Part shown: positions 30,748-42,500 of the stretch, one piece after another
Layout of the letters: every line of letters begins with the position of its first letter
Position numbering within the stretch: position 1 is the stretch's first letter
Assembly (NCBI RefSeq): GCF_026011735.1
Contig: NZ_BRVN01000002.1
Location: 62,001-126,000, forward strand
Direction: 5' to 3'
Source: Dietzia sp. NCCP-2495
GTDB lineage: Bacteria; Actinomycetota; Actinomycetes; Mycobacteriales; Mycobacteriaceae
Length of the DNA stretch: 64,000 nucleotides
Notes under the pieces: generated by a model
Told to the model about the DNA's origin: nothing
The model's database searches: none
The model's input: only the letters and a program-made list of their open reading frames with translations
Translations under genes and position numbers: made by a program

Positions 30748-30879
30748 TCACTTGGTCGTCAGGGACTTGTCCTCGGTGATGTTGTCCGGATGCCGGAGGA
30801 AGTGGCCGATGCTCGCGAGCATCCCACCCCAGATCACGAGCAGGAACAGCACCATCATGATGATCGCGGCTGTGGACAT
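30748..30879 (-). CDS. metS: Small subunit of methionine/alanine importer
   Basis: Protein of 43 residues: one membrane helix (AIIMMVLFLLVIWGGMLASIG) and a charged tail (HPDNITEDKSLTTK). It starts three bases after the metP stop. This is the MetS subunit known from Corynebacterium glutamicum, required with MetP for methionine and alanine uptake. Such small genes are easily missed in annotation. The start ATG at 30879 is preceded by GAAGGAGGG at the end of metP. Confidence 0.9.
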   Translation of the reverse strand: MSTAAIIMMVLFLLVIWGGMLASIGHFLRHPDNITEDKSLTTK

Positions 30880-30882
30880 CGC

Positions 30883-32511
30883 TCAGCCCTCCTTCGGGGA
30901 GTCGGCGGACACCGTCGACGCGGCGCCGGGGGTGGGGGACGGCGACTGTGCGTCGTAGGCGAAGTCGCTGGGGTCGTCGTCGCTCGCCGGAGGCCCGTCG
31001 AGGTGCTTGGCACCGCGCCACGGCAACAGCGTGAGGATGACGGCCAGGATGATGATCGCGGCGATCATGCCCCAGCCCCACACGTTGATGACGCTGCTCT
31101 CGTACCCGCCGTACGGCTCGCTGATGAGGTCGCGGATCTCACCGAAGAGCGAGTAGGCGAGGACCAGCGGGGTGAGGATCGCGGCGAAGAACAGCCAGAT
31201 CCGGCCCACCTTGAACGACGAGACCGAGTTGAGGTGATCGCGCAGTGTCGGGCCGAGACGGAAGATGAACATCACCGACACCAGCGCGATGAGCGCGCCG
31301 CCGACGATGCCGAGGCTGTTGGCGAACTTGTCCAGGATGTCCAGGTTCTGCAGGCCGGTCTCGGTGGGCATGAGCAGGACCGAGATCACGGTCATCGGGA
31401 TGCCGATCGCCAGGGTCGCGGTGACGCGATTGACGCCGACCTTGTCCTGGAACGAGGAGATGACGACCTCGACGATCGAGATCATCGACGTGAGGCCGGC
31501 GAGGATCAGGCAAACGAAGAAGATGACGCCCCAGATCGGACCACCCGGCATCTGCGAGATCAGGGCGGGGAAGGCGATGAACGCCAGGCCCGGACCGCCG
31601 CTGACGTCGTCCCAGGTGGCGCCGGCCGGCGTCGAGACGAGGAAGCCGAGGGTCGCGAACACACCGATGCCGGCGAGGACCTCGAACGCCGAGTTGGAGA
31701 AGCCCACCACGAGGCCCGAGCTGGTGAGGTTCGACTTGCGCTTGAGGTACGAGGAGTACGTCAGCATGATGCCGAAGCCCACGGACAGCGAGAAGAAGAT
31801 CTGGCCGTAGGCGGCGATCCACACGCCCGGATCGGACAACACCGACCAGTTGGGCGAGAAGAACGTGTCGAGTCCGTCCATCGCGCCGGGCAGGAACAGT
31901 GAACGGATGACGAGCGCGACGAAGAGAACGACGAGCAGCGGGATGAAGAACAGGGCGGTGCCGCCGATGCCCTTCTGGACGCCGGCGAGCAGGATGGCGA
32001 GCGTGAGGACCCAGACGATCACCAGGATGACGGTGATCATCGGGACGAAGTCGATCCCGAACCCGCTACCCGCTTGGAGGAAGTCCTCGGAGAAGAAGGT
32101 CGCGGTCTCCTCATACGTCTCGCCCCACCGTTGGTCGATCGAGAACCACGCGTAGCACGCCGCCCAGGCCAGGATCGCCGCGTAGTAGACGGCGATCACG
32201 AACGAGACGAGTACCTGGATCCAGCCGATGGGTTCGGCGAACCTGCTGACGCGGCGGAAGCTCAGCGGGGCGGAACCGCGGAAGCGGTGACCGATCGAGT
32301 AGTCGAAGAACAGGAGCGGGATACCCGCGGAAAGTAGTGCGACGAGATAGGGGATGAGGAAGGCGCCGCCACCGTTGTCGTATGCGACGAACGGGAAGCG
32401 CCAGATATTGCCGAGGCCGACGGCCGAGCCGATGGCGGCGAACACGAAGACGGAGCGTCCGGAAAACCCTTCACGCTTCTTCGTGCCGCCTGCGGCGGCG
32501 GTGGTGGACAT
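30883..32511 (-). CDS. metP: Sodium-dependent methionine/alanine transporter (NSS family)
   Basis: Protein of 542 residues with eleven to twelve membrane helices. The neurotransmitter:sodium symporter signature near the N-terminus, AAIGSAVGLGNIWRFPF, forms the Na+ and substrate site, and the family pattern NGGGAFLIPY follows. The C-terminal tail is Ser/Pro/Ala-rich. ATG 32511 is chosen for its AGGAGGAG site. An ATG nine codons upstream lacks one. Substrate assignment rests on the adjacent metS. Confidence 0.88.
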   Translation of the reverse strand: MSTTAAAGGTKKREGFSGRSVFVFAAIGSAVGLGNIWRFPFVAYDNGGGAFLIPYLVALLSAGIPLLFFDYSIGHRFRGSAPLSFRRVSRFAEPIGWIQVLVSFVIAVYYAAILAWAACYAWFSIDQRWGETYEETATFFSEDFLQAGSGFGIDFVPMITVILVIVWVLTLAILLAGVQKGIGGTALFFIPLLVVLFVALVIRSLFLPGAMDGLDTFFSPNWSVLSDPGVWIAAYGQIFFSLSVGFGIMLTYSSYLKRKSNLTSSGLVVGFSNSAFEVLAGIGVFATLGFLVSTPAGATWDDVSGGPGLAFIAFPALISQMPGGPIWGVIFFVCLILAGLTSMISIVEVVISSFQDKVGVNRVTATLAIGIPMTVISVLLMPTETGLQNLDILDKFANSLGIVGGALIALVSVMFIFRLGPTLRDHLNSVSSFKVGRIWLFFAAILTPLVLAYSLFGEIRDLISEPYGGYESSVINVWGWGMIAAIIILAVILTLLPWRGAKHLDGPPASDDDPSDFAYDAQSPSPTPGAASTVSADSPKEG

Positions 32512-32648
32512 TGTTCTCCTCCTGGCAGGGGACGCCACGTGTCACGGGGCGGCGCCTCCTACTTCAATTCTGTCGGTTGCTGTTCGGTGATCATTTCGAC
32601 GCCTCGCGTCTATCTGATTCACGTGACTGGTGGGATTAGAGTAGTCCC

Positions 32649-33260
32649 ATGAGATACGTCTGTGGGCGCAAGGCGGCAAGTCGCGTGGCTCTCGCTGCGT
32701 CGCTGGCTGTTCTCACGGCTGGCGCCGCGACTGTCGCGACGGTCCGACCAGCGGATTCTCAGGTTTTTCCGGGTCCGGCCATAGTTACTGTCGCCGAGAC
32801 CTCTCCTTTGTCGGCACCGGAGCCGATCCTTCCTCCGGCGCTGGTTCCACCTCCGGCGCCGGCGCCGGCTCAGGCGTCAGCACCTACTCCGGCGGACGTG
32901 GTCCGGGAGACCGGGTCGTGGTTCGCGCACGGGTACACGCTCGACCTGCGGGACGACGGCACGGGGGACTTCGCCGTATGGATGGGCGCGTTCGACGGCA
33001 CCAGGATCGCGTTGCGGTTGATTCCGGCGCCCGGTCCGGCGACTGTTGCCGAGGTCCTGTCCGTCGAGTCGATCGGGCATGGCGCGTTGTCCCCGGACGC
33101 GGTGCCGGGGGTCGGCGGCCTGGTCACGATCTCTTTCGGTGACCCCGTCCGCACCGCGCACGTCGAGTGGACTGCGGGGGCGGATCGCCTGCAGGCGGAC
33201 CTGTGTCCCTCGGTGGGATTGGACGCGGCCGCGATGGAGATCCTGCGCTGCGGAGCCTGA
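32649..33260 (+). CDS. Secreted protein with Pro-rich linker, unknown function
   Basis: Protein of 203 residues. A basic N-terminus and hydrophobic stretch (about 12-32) form a signal peptide, followed by a Pro/Ala-rich linker (about 55-82) and a globular domain with two Cys near the C-terminus. No family recognised. A TAGAGT box at 32637-32642 ends six bases before the ATG, so the mRNA is probably leaderless. Confidence 0.72.
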   Translation: MRYVCGRKAASRVALAASLAVLTAGAATVATVRPADSQVFPGPAIVTVAETSPLSAPEPILPPALVPPPAPAPAQASAPTPADVVRETGSWFAHGYTLDLRDDGTGDFAVWMGAFDGTRIALRLIPAPGPATVAEVLSVESIGHGALSPDAVPGVGGLVTISFGDPVRTAHVEWTAGADRLQADLCPSVGLDAAAMEILRCGA

Positions 33261-33560
33261 CCCGGATGGGGTCGCCGACACGCCCACGGCGGGTCGATCA
33301 AGCTGAGAGCGATGTAACGATTCGGTAACGGTCGAATTCGCAAACCTGAGGCGCCCCTCACCTGTGGATATGAGGAATCCATCAGGTCCGAAAGTGGCGA
33401 CGATCACTCCGCTATGTCCGACGGTCCGTGGGCGAAGGCGCAGGTGGCGGTCGCCAACCTGAGGCGGCCCTCAACTTTCTGTGGCAGTCTGTGCGCTGCG
33501 TCGTACCGGGCCACCGGTAGCCGGCGTTGCCACTAACGCGAGTGCCAAGGAGTTCCCCAC
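33261..33560 (+). promoter_or_regulatory. fas upstream region with repeated palindrome TGAGGCGSCCCTCA
   Basis: 300 bases without a gene. The 14-bp palindrome TGAGGCGCCCCTCA lies at 33348-33361 and TGAGGCGGCCCTCA at 33460-33473. A weaker form, TGAGGAATCCATCA, lies at 33372-33385. Both strong copies have AACC directly before them. The sites are well placed for a repressor or activator of fatty acid synthesis, for example a FasR-like TetR protein. AAGGAG at 33547-33552 is the fas ribosome binding site. Confidence 0.55.
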
Positions 33561-36500
33561 GTGACGATCGACGACCGCGACCTCACCCCCCGACCGCTCG
33601 AGACCGGTGTGCCGGCAGGCCGTGCCACCCGGGCCCTCGCGGACGAGCTGCGTGACGGCACGGCCTACGCGCTCGCCTTCGGTGGGCAGGGGATCGCCTG
33701 GCGTGACGCGCTGAGCGATCTCATCGACGGCACCGGCATCGGCCCCGATCTCCAGGGCCTCGTCGACGCCTCCGTCGCACTGACCGAGCCGGTTCACGAC
33801 GAGATCGCCGTGGTCCGCACCCATGGCTTCCGGCCCATCGAGTGGGCCAACACCACCACCGGCGAGGACGAGGCCAACGGCGATCTCCCCGACGACGCCT
33901 CGCTCTCCTCCGCCGCGGTCTCGCTCCCGGCGGTCCTGCTCACCCAGATCGGTGCGCTCCGTGCGCTCGCCGCCGAGGGCCTCGACGTCAACGCCGCCGT
34001 CCCCGCCGCCGTGGTGGGTCACTCCCAGGGCGTCCTCGCCGTCGAGTCCGTCGAGACGTTCGGCTCGGTCGACGACCGCCTGCTCGCCGTGGCCGAGCTC
34101 ATCGGCGCCGCGGCGACCCTCGTGGGCCGCCGCGTGGGGCTGTTCCGGCGCGGCGACGCCAGCCCGATGGTCGGGGTGTCGGACATCGACGGCGACGAGC
34201 TACGGGCCATCGTCGACGAGCTGTTCTCCGGGGTCGACGCCTCAGTCCGTCCTCTCGTGTCCATCCGCAACGCCCAGCGGCGCCACGTCGTCGTCGGCCG
34301 TCCGGACGATCTCGAGGACCTGCGTCGTCACTGCGCCGACCTCGAGGCCGAGTCCCGTCGTCGTCGTGAGGCGAAGCTGACCGGCGGCGAGGTCTTCGCC
34401 CCCGTCTTCGACCCGCTCGACGTGGAGGTCGGCTTTCACCACCCGGCGATGGCCCCGGCCGTCGACGTGGTCTACCGCTGGGCCGGCCGGTGCGGCCTCG
34501 ACGCCGAGCGCGCCGCCGACCTCGCCCGCCAGGTGTTCACCGAGCCGGTCGACTGGGTCTCCGAACTCGCCGACGCCCTGCACGCCGGCTCCGAGTGGAT
34601 CCTCGACATGGGCCCCGGTGAGGCCCTGACCCGCCTCAACCGCTCCGTCGTCCGCGGCCAGGGCGTCGGCGTCATCGCCGCCGCCACCCGCGGTGGCCTG
34701 CGCAACCTCTTCACCCCGGGCTCCACCCCGGAGGTCGAGCGGCCCTGGACCGCGTTCCAGCCGCAGCTCATCACCCTCCCCGACGGCAGTGTCCACGTCG
34801 AGACCTCGTTCACCCGGCTGACCGGGTGCTCGCCGATCCTGCTCGCCGGCATGACGCCGACCACAGTGGATCCGGAGATCGTCGCCGCGGCCGCCAACGC
34901 CGGCCACTGGGCCGAGCTCGCCGGTGGCGGGCAGGTCTCCGAGGACATCTTCGCCGAGAACACCGCGCGTCTCGCCGAACTGCTCGAGCCCGGCCGCAGC
35001 GCCCAGTTCAACTCCCTCTTCCTCGACCCGTACCTGTGGAAGATGCAGGTCGGCGGCAAGCGCCTCGTGCAGAAGGCCCGCGCCGCGGGCGTCCCGTTCG
35101 ACGGCGTGATCGTCACCGCCGGCATCCCCGAGCTGGACGAGTCCGTCGCCCTCATCGAGGAGCTGACCGAGGCCGGCCTGCGTCACGTCAGCTTCAAGCC
35201 CGGCACCGTCGCCCAGATCCGCCAGGTCGTGCGGATCGCCGCCGAGGTCCCGCACATGCCCGTGATCGTCCAGGTCGAGGGCGGCCGCGCCGGCGGTCAC
35301 CACTCGTGGGAGGACCTCGACGACCTCCTCCTGAATACCTACGCCATGCTGCGTGAGCGCCCCAACGTCGTGCTCTGCGTCGGCGGAGGCATCGGTACCC
35401 CCGAGCGGGCCGCCGACTACCTGACCGGCTCCTGGGCCAACGCCCACGGATACCCGGCCATGCCCGTCGACGGCATCCTCGTCGGCACCGCCGCCATGGC
35501 GACCCTCGAGGCCACCACCAGCCCGCAGGTCAAGCAGCTCCTGGCGGACACCGTCGGCGTGGACGCCTGGGTCGGTGCCGGCCAGGCCTCCGGTGGCATG
35601 GCGTCGGGCCGCAGCCAGCTGGGCGCGGACATCCACGAGATCGACAACACCGCGGCCCGCACGGGACGCCTCCTCGACGAGGTCGCCGGCGACGCCGAGG
35701 CCGTGGCCGCGCGCCGCGACGAGATCATCACCGCGGTCAACGGAACCGCCAAGCCGTACTTCGGCGACCTCGACACCATGACCTACGAGCAGTGGCTGCG
35801 CCGCTTCGTCGAGCTCTCCCTCGCCCACGGCGCCACCGCCGACGGGGCCGTCTCCCGCGACGGCAACGGTTTCGACCTGGGAGCGGACTTCGGCGGAGAC
35901 GTCGCCGACGGCACCCGCTCGGTCTGGCTCGACCCGACCATCCGCGCGCGCTTCCACCGCATGGTCCAGCGCACCGAGGCCCGGCTCGACGAGGTCGACA
36001 CCGGCCGCATCGTCTCCGCCTTCCCGCGGGAGGAGTCGATGGAGCGTCCCGCCGACGTGATCGACACCCTCGCCGCGCGGTACCCCGGTCTCGACAGCTC
36101 CGTCCTGCACCCGGCGGACGCCACCGAGTTCCTCGACATCTGCCGCATGCCCGGCAAGCCCGTGCCGTTCGTCCCCGTGATCGACGGCGACGTGCGCCGC
36201 TGGTGGCGCTCGGACTCCCTGTGGCAGGCCCACGACGCCCGCTACGACGCCGACGCCGTGTGCATCATCCCGGGCACGACCGCGGTCGCCGGGATCACCC
36301 GGGTCGACGAGCCGGTCGGCGAGCTGCTCGACCGCTTCGAGGCCGCCACCGCCGACCGGGTCAGCGGATACCTGCCCGCCACCGAAGCCGTGTCCGGTCG
36401 CCGTCGTGGCATCGTCACCACCGCCACCGGCCCCGTCGCCGACGTGCTCAACAGCCCGGACGTCGCCTGGGCGGGTCGCCTGGTCATCAACCCCGTCCAC

Positions 36501-39500
36501 CGACTGGGCGTGCTGCATGCCTGGGAGATCGACGCCGAGGGCGTCGGCCGCCACCCGGTCTCCGGCGCCGTCCTCACCCCGGCCGACGACGGCCGCACCG
36601 TGGACCTCACGCTGCCGATCGGCGCCGCCGAGATGACCATCGAGATCACCGTCGACGCCTCCGTGGCCACCGGCGCCGCGCCCGTCGTCACCGACGAGGC
36701 CGCCGAGTCCGCCATGCGCACCCTTCTCGCCACCGCCGCAGGTGTCGGCCGCGGGGGAGCGGGCGGCGTCGAGATCACCGAGCTGCCCGAGGTCATCGCC
36801 GGCGTCGCCACCGCGCGGTTCACTTTCGACCCGACCCTGGCCTCCGATCACACCGGCGTCACCGCCGGGAGCCTGCCCACCGCGCTCGTGCCGTCCGCCG
36901 GCGTGCCCGACGCGCTCGTGGGAGCCGCCTGGCCCGCCGTGTTCGCGGTCCTCGGCGCGACCCGCCGCCCGAGCGGCCAGGGCACCGTCGTCGAGGGACT
37001 GCTCGACCTCGTACACCTCGATCACGGTGTCCGGATGTTCGCGGGCCTGCCGGCGACGGGGACCGACCTCGTCGTCGTCGCCCGGTCCGGCGCGGTGCGT
37101 GACACCGACCTGGGCCGCGTCGTCGAGGTGACCGTCGCGATCGCCACCGAGGGCGCCGACGGCACCCGGACCCCGCTGTGCACCCTCACCGAGCGGTTCG
37201 CCATCCGCGGCCGCACCGGCCGCGCCGAGGTGGGCGACCCGCGCCCCGCTGGCGGTGCCCTCGTCGGCCCCGCGGGCGGTGTCGTGGAGCCCGCCGAGAC
37301 CAGCCGCCAGCTGCGCGTGTCCACCACCCTCACCGCCCCGCACGACATGACCGCGTTCGCGCTGGTCTCGGGCGACCACAACCCGATCCACGTCTCCGAC
37401 ACCGCGGCCGAGCTGGCCGGACTGGGCGGCGTGATCGTCCACGGCATGTGGCTCTCCGCCGCGGCCCAGCACGCCGTCCAGGCCTCGGACGGCGCGACCC
37501 CGGCCCTGCGGATCGCCGGCTGGACCGCCCGCATGCTCGCCCCGGTCCGTCCGGGCGACCGCATCAAGGTCCGCGCCGTGCAGACCGGACGCCACGCCGG
37601 CGGCCAGGTCCTCGAGGTGACGTGCACCGTCGACGGGGCGACCGTCATGGCCGCCACCGCGCTCACCGAGGCGCCCCGGACCGTCTACGCGTTCCCCGGA
37701 CAGGGCATCCAGTCCAAGGGGATGGGTATGGAGGGCCGCACCCGCTGCCCGGCCGCCCGCGAGGTCTGGGACCGCGCCGACAAGCACACCCGCGAGGCCC
37801 TCGGCTTCTCGATCCTCGCGCTGGTCCGCGACAACCCGACCGAGGTCACCGTCCGCGGGCAGGTGCACCGTCACCCCGACGGCGTGCTCTACCTGACCCA
37901 GTTCACCCAGGTCGCCATGGCGTGCCTCGCGGTGGCGCAGCGCGCCGAGCTCGAGGCCGACGGCCTGTTCATCTCAGGCGCGTACTTCGCCGGCCACTCG
38001 ATCGGCGAGTATGACGCCCTGGCCGCCATCTCCGGCGTGCTCGAGCTCGAGCCGCTGCTCGAGATCGTCTTCCAGCGTGGCTCGACCATGCACCAGCTGG
38101 TCCCGCGTGACGCCCAGGGGCGTTCGGACTACCGCATGGCCGCGATCCGCCCGTCCCAGATGGGGATCGCCGATGCCGACATCCAGGACTGGGTGGCGCG
38201 CGTGTCCGAAGAGTCCGGCGAGTTCATAGAGATCGTCAACTACAACCTCGCGGGCTCGCAGTACGCCCTGGCCGGCACCGTCGCCGGCTGCGAGGCACTG
38301 GAGAAGGCCGTCACGCGTGAGCTCGAGGTCTCGGGCGGCAAGAACGCCTTCATCCTCGTCCCCGGCATCGACGTGCCGTTCCACTCCACGGTCCTGCGCG
38401 GCGGCGTCCCGGACTTCCGGGCCACCCTCGACGCGCTGATCCCGCACGACATCGACATCTCGGTGCTCGTCGGCCGCTACATCCCGAACCTCGTGCCGCG
38501 CCTGTTCAGCCTCGAGCGCGACTTCGTCCAGGAGATCGCCGACCTCGTGCCGGCCGAGTCCCTGGCCGAGGTGCTCGCGAACTGGGACGCCTGGTCGGCC
38601 ACCCCGACCCGTCTCGGACGCCTGCTGCTCGTCGAGCTCCTGGCCTGGCAGTTCGCCAGCCCGGTCCGCTGGATCGAGACCCAGGAGCTTCTGTTCACCC
38701 CCATCGAGCGCGGTGGACTCGGCGTGGAGCAGTTCGTCGAGGTGGGCGTGTCCAATGCGCCAACCGTGGCGAACCTCGCCTCCAAGACCCTCGACCTCCC
38801 CACCCACCGCGGGCCGCGCGCCCGGGTGATCAACGTCGAGCGCGACTCGACGACGCTGTACGGCACCCTGCCGCCCAGCCTGGAGGACGACGACGACTCC
38901 GTGAGCGCCGCCGACGCGGCCGGCGCCACCGAGTCGACCCCCGCGGCCGCCGACCAGGCGGCCCCCACAGACCCCGCACCGGCCGTCAATACCCCCGGCA
39001 CGGCCGGTGCGGACCGATCCACCGCATCCGCAGGAGGCGCCGGGGCCCCGGCCGCCGCCCCCGGTGCACCCCGCCCGGACGACCTCGAGTTCGGCGCCCC
39101 CGCCGCGACCCGCATGCTGGTGGCGCTGCGCACCAAGGTCCGTCCCGAGCAGATCGCCGCGAGCGATTCCATCGAGACTCTGTGTGACGGCGTGTCCTCG
39201 CGCCGCAACCAGCTCCTGCTGGACCTGGGCACCGAACTGAGCCTGGGCGCCATCGACGGCGCCGCCGAGGCCGACTTCCCGACCCTGGCCGACCAGGTCT
39301 CGCGCCTGGCCCGTGGCTACGCCCCCTTCGGCCCCGTCCTGTCGGACGCGGTCGGCGAGGCCCTGCGCGCCGTGCTCGGCCGCAGCGGCAAGCGCGCGGC
39401 GTACATCACCGAGCGAGTGACCGGCACCTGGGAGCTCGGGACCGGCTGGGCGCAGCACGTCACCGCCGAGATCGCCCTGGGCACCCGCGACGGCGCCTCG

Positions 39501-42500
39501 ATCCGCGGCGGCGACCTGGCCAGCCTCGACGCCTCCGGTGTCAAGGACGTCGCCGGACTCGACGCCCTCATCGACGCCGCCGTGCAGTCCGTCGGCGCCG
39601 CCAACGGTGTCGCCGTGACCATGCCGGCGTCCGCCTCGGGCGGCGGGGGAGTCGTGGACTCCGCCGCGCTCGGCGAGTTCGCCGACGAGGTCACCGGACG
39701 CGACGGTGTCCTGGCCCAGGCCGCCCGTGGCCTGCTGACCCGCCTCGGACACCTCGAGCCCGACGCCGTGGACCTGCTCGCCGACGCCGACCCGGACACC
39801 GAGCTGGCCGACCTCGTGGCCGCCGAGCTCGGCAGCGACTGGCGCCGCGTCGTGGCCCCGGCCTTCGACGCCACGCGCGCAGTCCTGCTCGACGACCGCT
39901 GGGCCTCCGCCCGCGAGGACCTGGCCCGACTCTGGGCCCGGACCGAGGCGCCCTCAGACGTCGCGGAGAGCTTCCGCGGCGCGGGGGAGATCGTCGCCGA
40001 GCAGGCGCGCTGGTGGGCCGACAAGGCCGCCGGTGCCCGACGTGATGCACTGGCCTCGACGTTCCGCGCGATCGCCGAGACCTCCGCCGAGGAATTCGTG
40101 GGCGAGTACGCGGCCGACGTCGCCGTCGTCACCGGCGCCGGAAAGGGTTCCATCGCCGCGGCGGTCACCGGCGACCTCCTCGCCGGAGGGGCCACCGTGG
40201 TGGCCACCACCTCCAACCTGGACCAGTCCAAGCTGGCGTTCTTCAAGGACCTCTACCGCACCCACGCCCGTGGCGGCGCGGCGCTGTGGGTCCTGCCCGC
40301 CAACCTCACGTCCTACTCGGACGTCGACGCGCTGGTCGAGTGGGTCGGAGGCGAGCACGCCGAGACGGCCGGCGGTCAGACGACCGTCCTCAAGACGGCC
40401 CTCACCCCGACGCTGCTGTTCCCGTTCGCGGCGCCCCGCGTCCAGGGCTCGATGGCCGACGCCGGACCGCGCGCCGAGACCGAGATGCGCGTCCTGCTGT
40501 GGGGCGTGGAGAAGCTCGTCGCCGGGCTCGGGGCGATCGGCGCCGAGACCGACGTCGACTCCCGCCTGCACGTCGTGCTGCCGGGCTCGCCCAACCGCGG
40601 CATCTTCGGCGGTGACGGCGCCTACGGCGAGGCCAAGGCAGCCCTCGACGCCATGATCGCCAAGTGGAGCTCGGAGAAGTCCTGGTCGCAGCGCGTGACG
40701 TTCGTCCACGCGATCATCGGCTGGGTCCGCGGCACCGGACTCATGGGCCACAACGACCCGCTCGTGGAGGCCGTCGAGGCCGCCGGCGTGACCACCTGGT
40801 CCACCGCCGGCATCGCCGGCGAGCTCCTGCGCTGGTGCGCCCCCGAGTTCCGCGAGGCCGCCGGTGACGCCCCCGTCACCGTCGACCTCACCGGCGGACT
40901 CGGCACCGCGGACCTCGACATGGCCGCACTCGCCGCGGACCGTCCGGCCACCTCCGGTGCGTCGGACACCGAGGAGGCCACCGGCACCATCGCCGCACTC
41001 CCGTCGCTGCCCGTCGTGGCGGCCGACGAGCGTCCCGAGTGGGGCGAGGTCACGCAGGCCCTCGAGGAGATGGTCGTGATCGTGGGTACCGGTGAGGTCA
41101 GCCCCATCGGCAGCTCGCGTACCCGCTTCGAGATGGAGACCTCCGGCACGCTCACCGCTGCCGGCATCGTCGAGCTCGCCTGGTCGACCGGCCTCATCAC
41201 GTGGGAGGACTCGCCGCGCGCCGGCTGGACCGTCACCGCCACCGGTGAGTCGATCGACGAGGCCGAGATCGCCGAGCGCTTCGGCGACGAGGTGCTGGGC
41301 CGCGTGGGCATCCGCCGCTACGCGGACGACGCCGACGCCGAGATGTTCGACAACTCCTCGATGCAGCTCACCTCGGTGTTCCTGCCGGAGGACCTGTCCT
41401 TCGAGGTGGACGACGAGGCCCAGGCCCGCGCCTACCAGTCCGACGACCCGGAGAACACCGTCGTCACCCAGGGCACCGACGGCGAGTGGATCGTCACCCG
41501 TAAGGCCGGCACCGAGATCCGCGTGCCGCGCCGGGCGACGCTCACCCGCATCGTGGGCGGCCAGATCCCGACCGGCTTCGACCCCACCGCGTGGGGCATC
41601 CCGGCGGACATGGTCTCCGGCATCGACCGGGTGGCGGCGTGGAACCTCGTGGCCACAGTGGACGCGTTCATCTCCTCGGGCTTCACCCCGGCGGAGCTGC
41701 TCGCCCACGTGCATCCGGCCGACGTCGCCAACACGCAGGGCACCGGCATGGGCGGCATGACCAGCATGCGGTCGCTGTACATCGACGGCATCCTCGGCCG
41801 CAGCCGAGCCAACGACACGCTGCAGGAGGCGCTGCCCAACGTCGTGGCCGCGCACGTCATGCAGTCGTACGTCGGCGGCTACGGCTCGATGGTCCACCCC
41901 GTGGCGGCCTGTGCCACCACCGCGGTGTCCGTCGAGGAGGGCTTCGACAAGATCCGCGCAGGCAAGGCCGAGTTCGTGGTGGCCGGTGGGTTCGACGACC
42001 TCTCGGTCGAGGGCATCCAGGGCTTCGCCGACATGTCCGCCACCGCGGACTCGGCGGCCATGTCCGCCAAGGGCATCGACGACCGGCACTTCAGCCGGGC
42101 CAATGACCGCCGTCGCGGCGGGTTCGTCGAGTCCGCCGGCGGTGGCACGATCCTGCTGGCCCGCGGTGACGTGGCGGCCCGCATGGGCCTCCCGGTCCAC
42201 GGTGTCGTGGCCTGGGCGGGTTCCTATGCCGACGGTGCGCACACCTCCATCCCGGCCCCCGGCCTGGGTGCGCTGGGTGCCGGCCGCGGTGGCGCACGGT
42301 CGCCGCTGGCCCGAGGCCTGGCCCAGCTGGGTCTCACCGCCGACGACCTGGCCGTGGTGAGCAAGCACGACACCTCGACCAAGGCGAACGACCCCAACGA
42401 GTCGGACCTGCACGAGCGGCTCGCCGAGTCGATCGGCCGGTCCGCCGGTAACCCGCTGTTCGTGGTGTCGCAGAAGACCCTCACCGGTCACGCCAAGGGC

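Noticed and set aside
34242-37874. Open minus-strand frame of 1210 codons antisense to fas
   Set aside because: The plus strand encodes catalytic domains of FAS-I here with intact motifs. The antisense frame is Gly/Ala/Asp/Val-rich without any family pattern, as expected from high-GC third-position bias.
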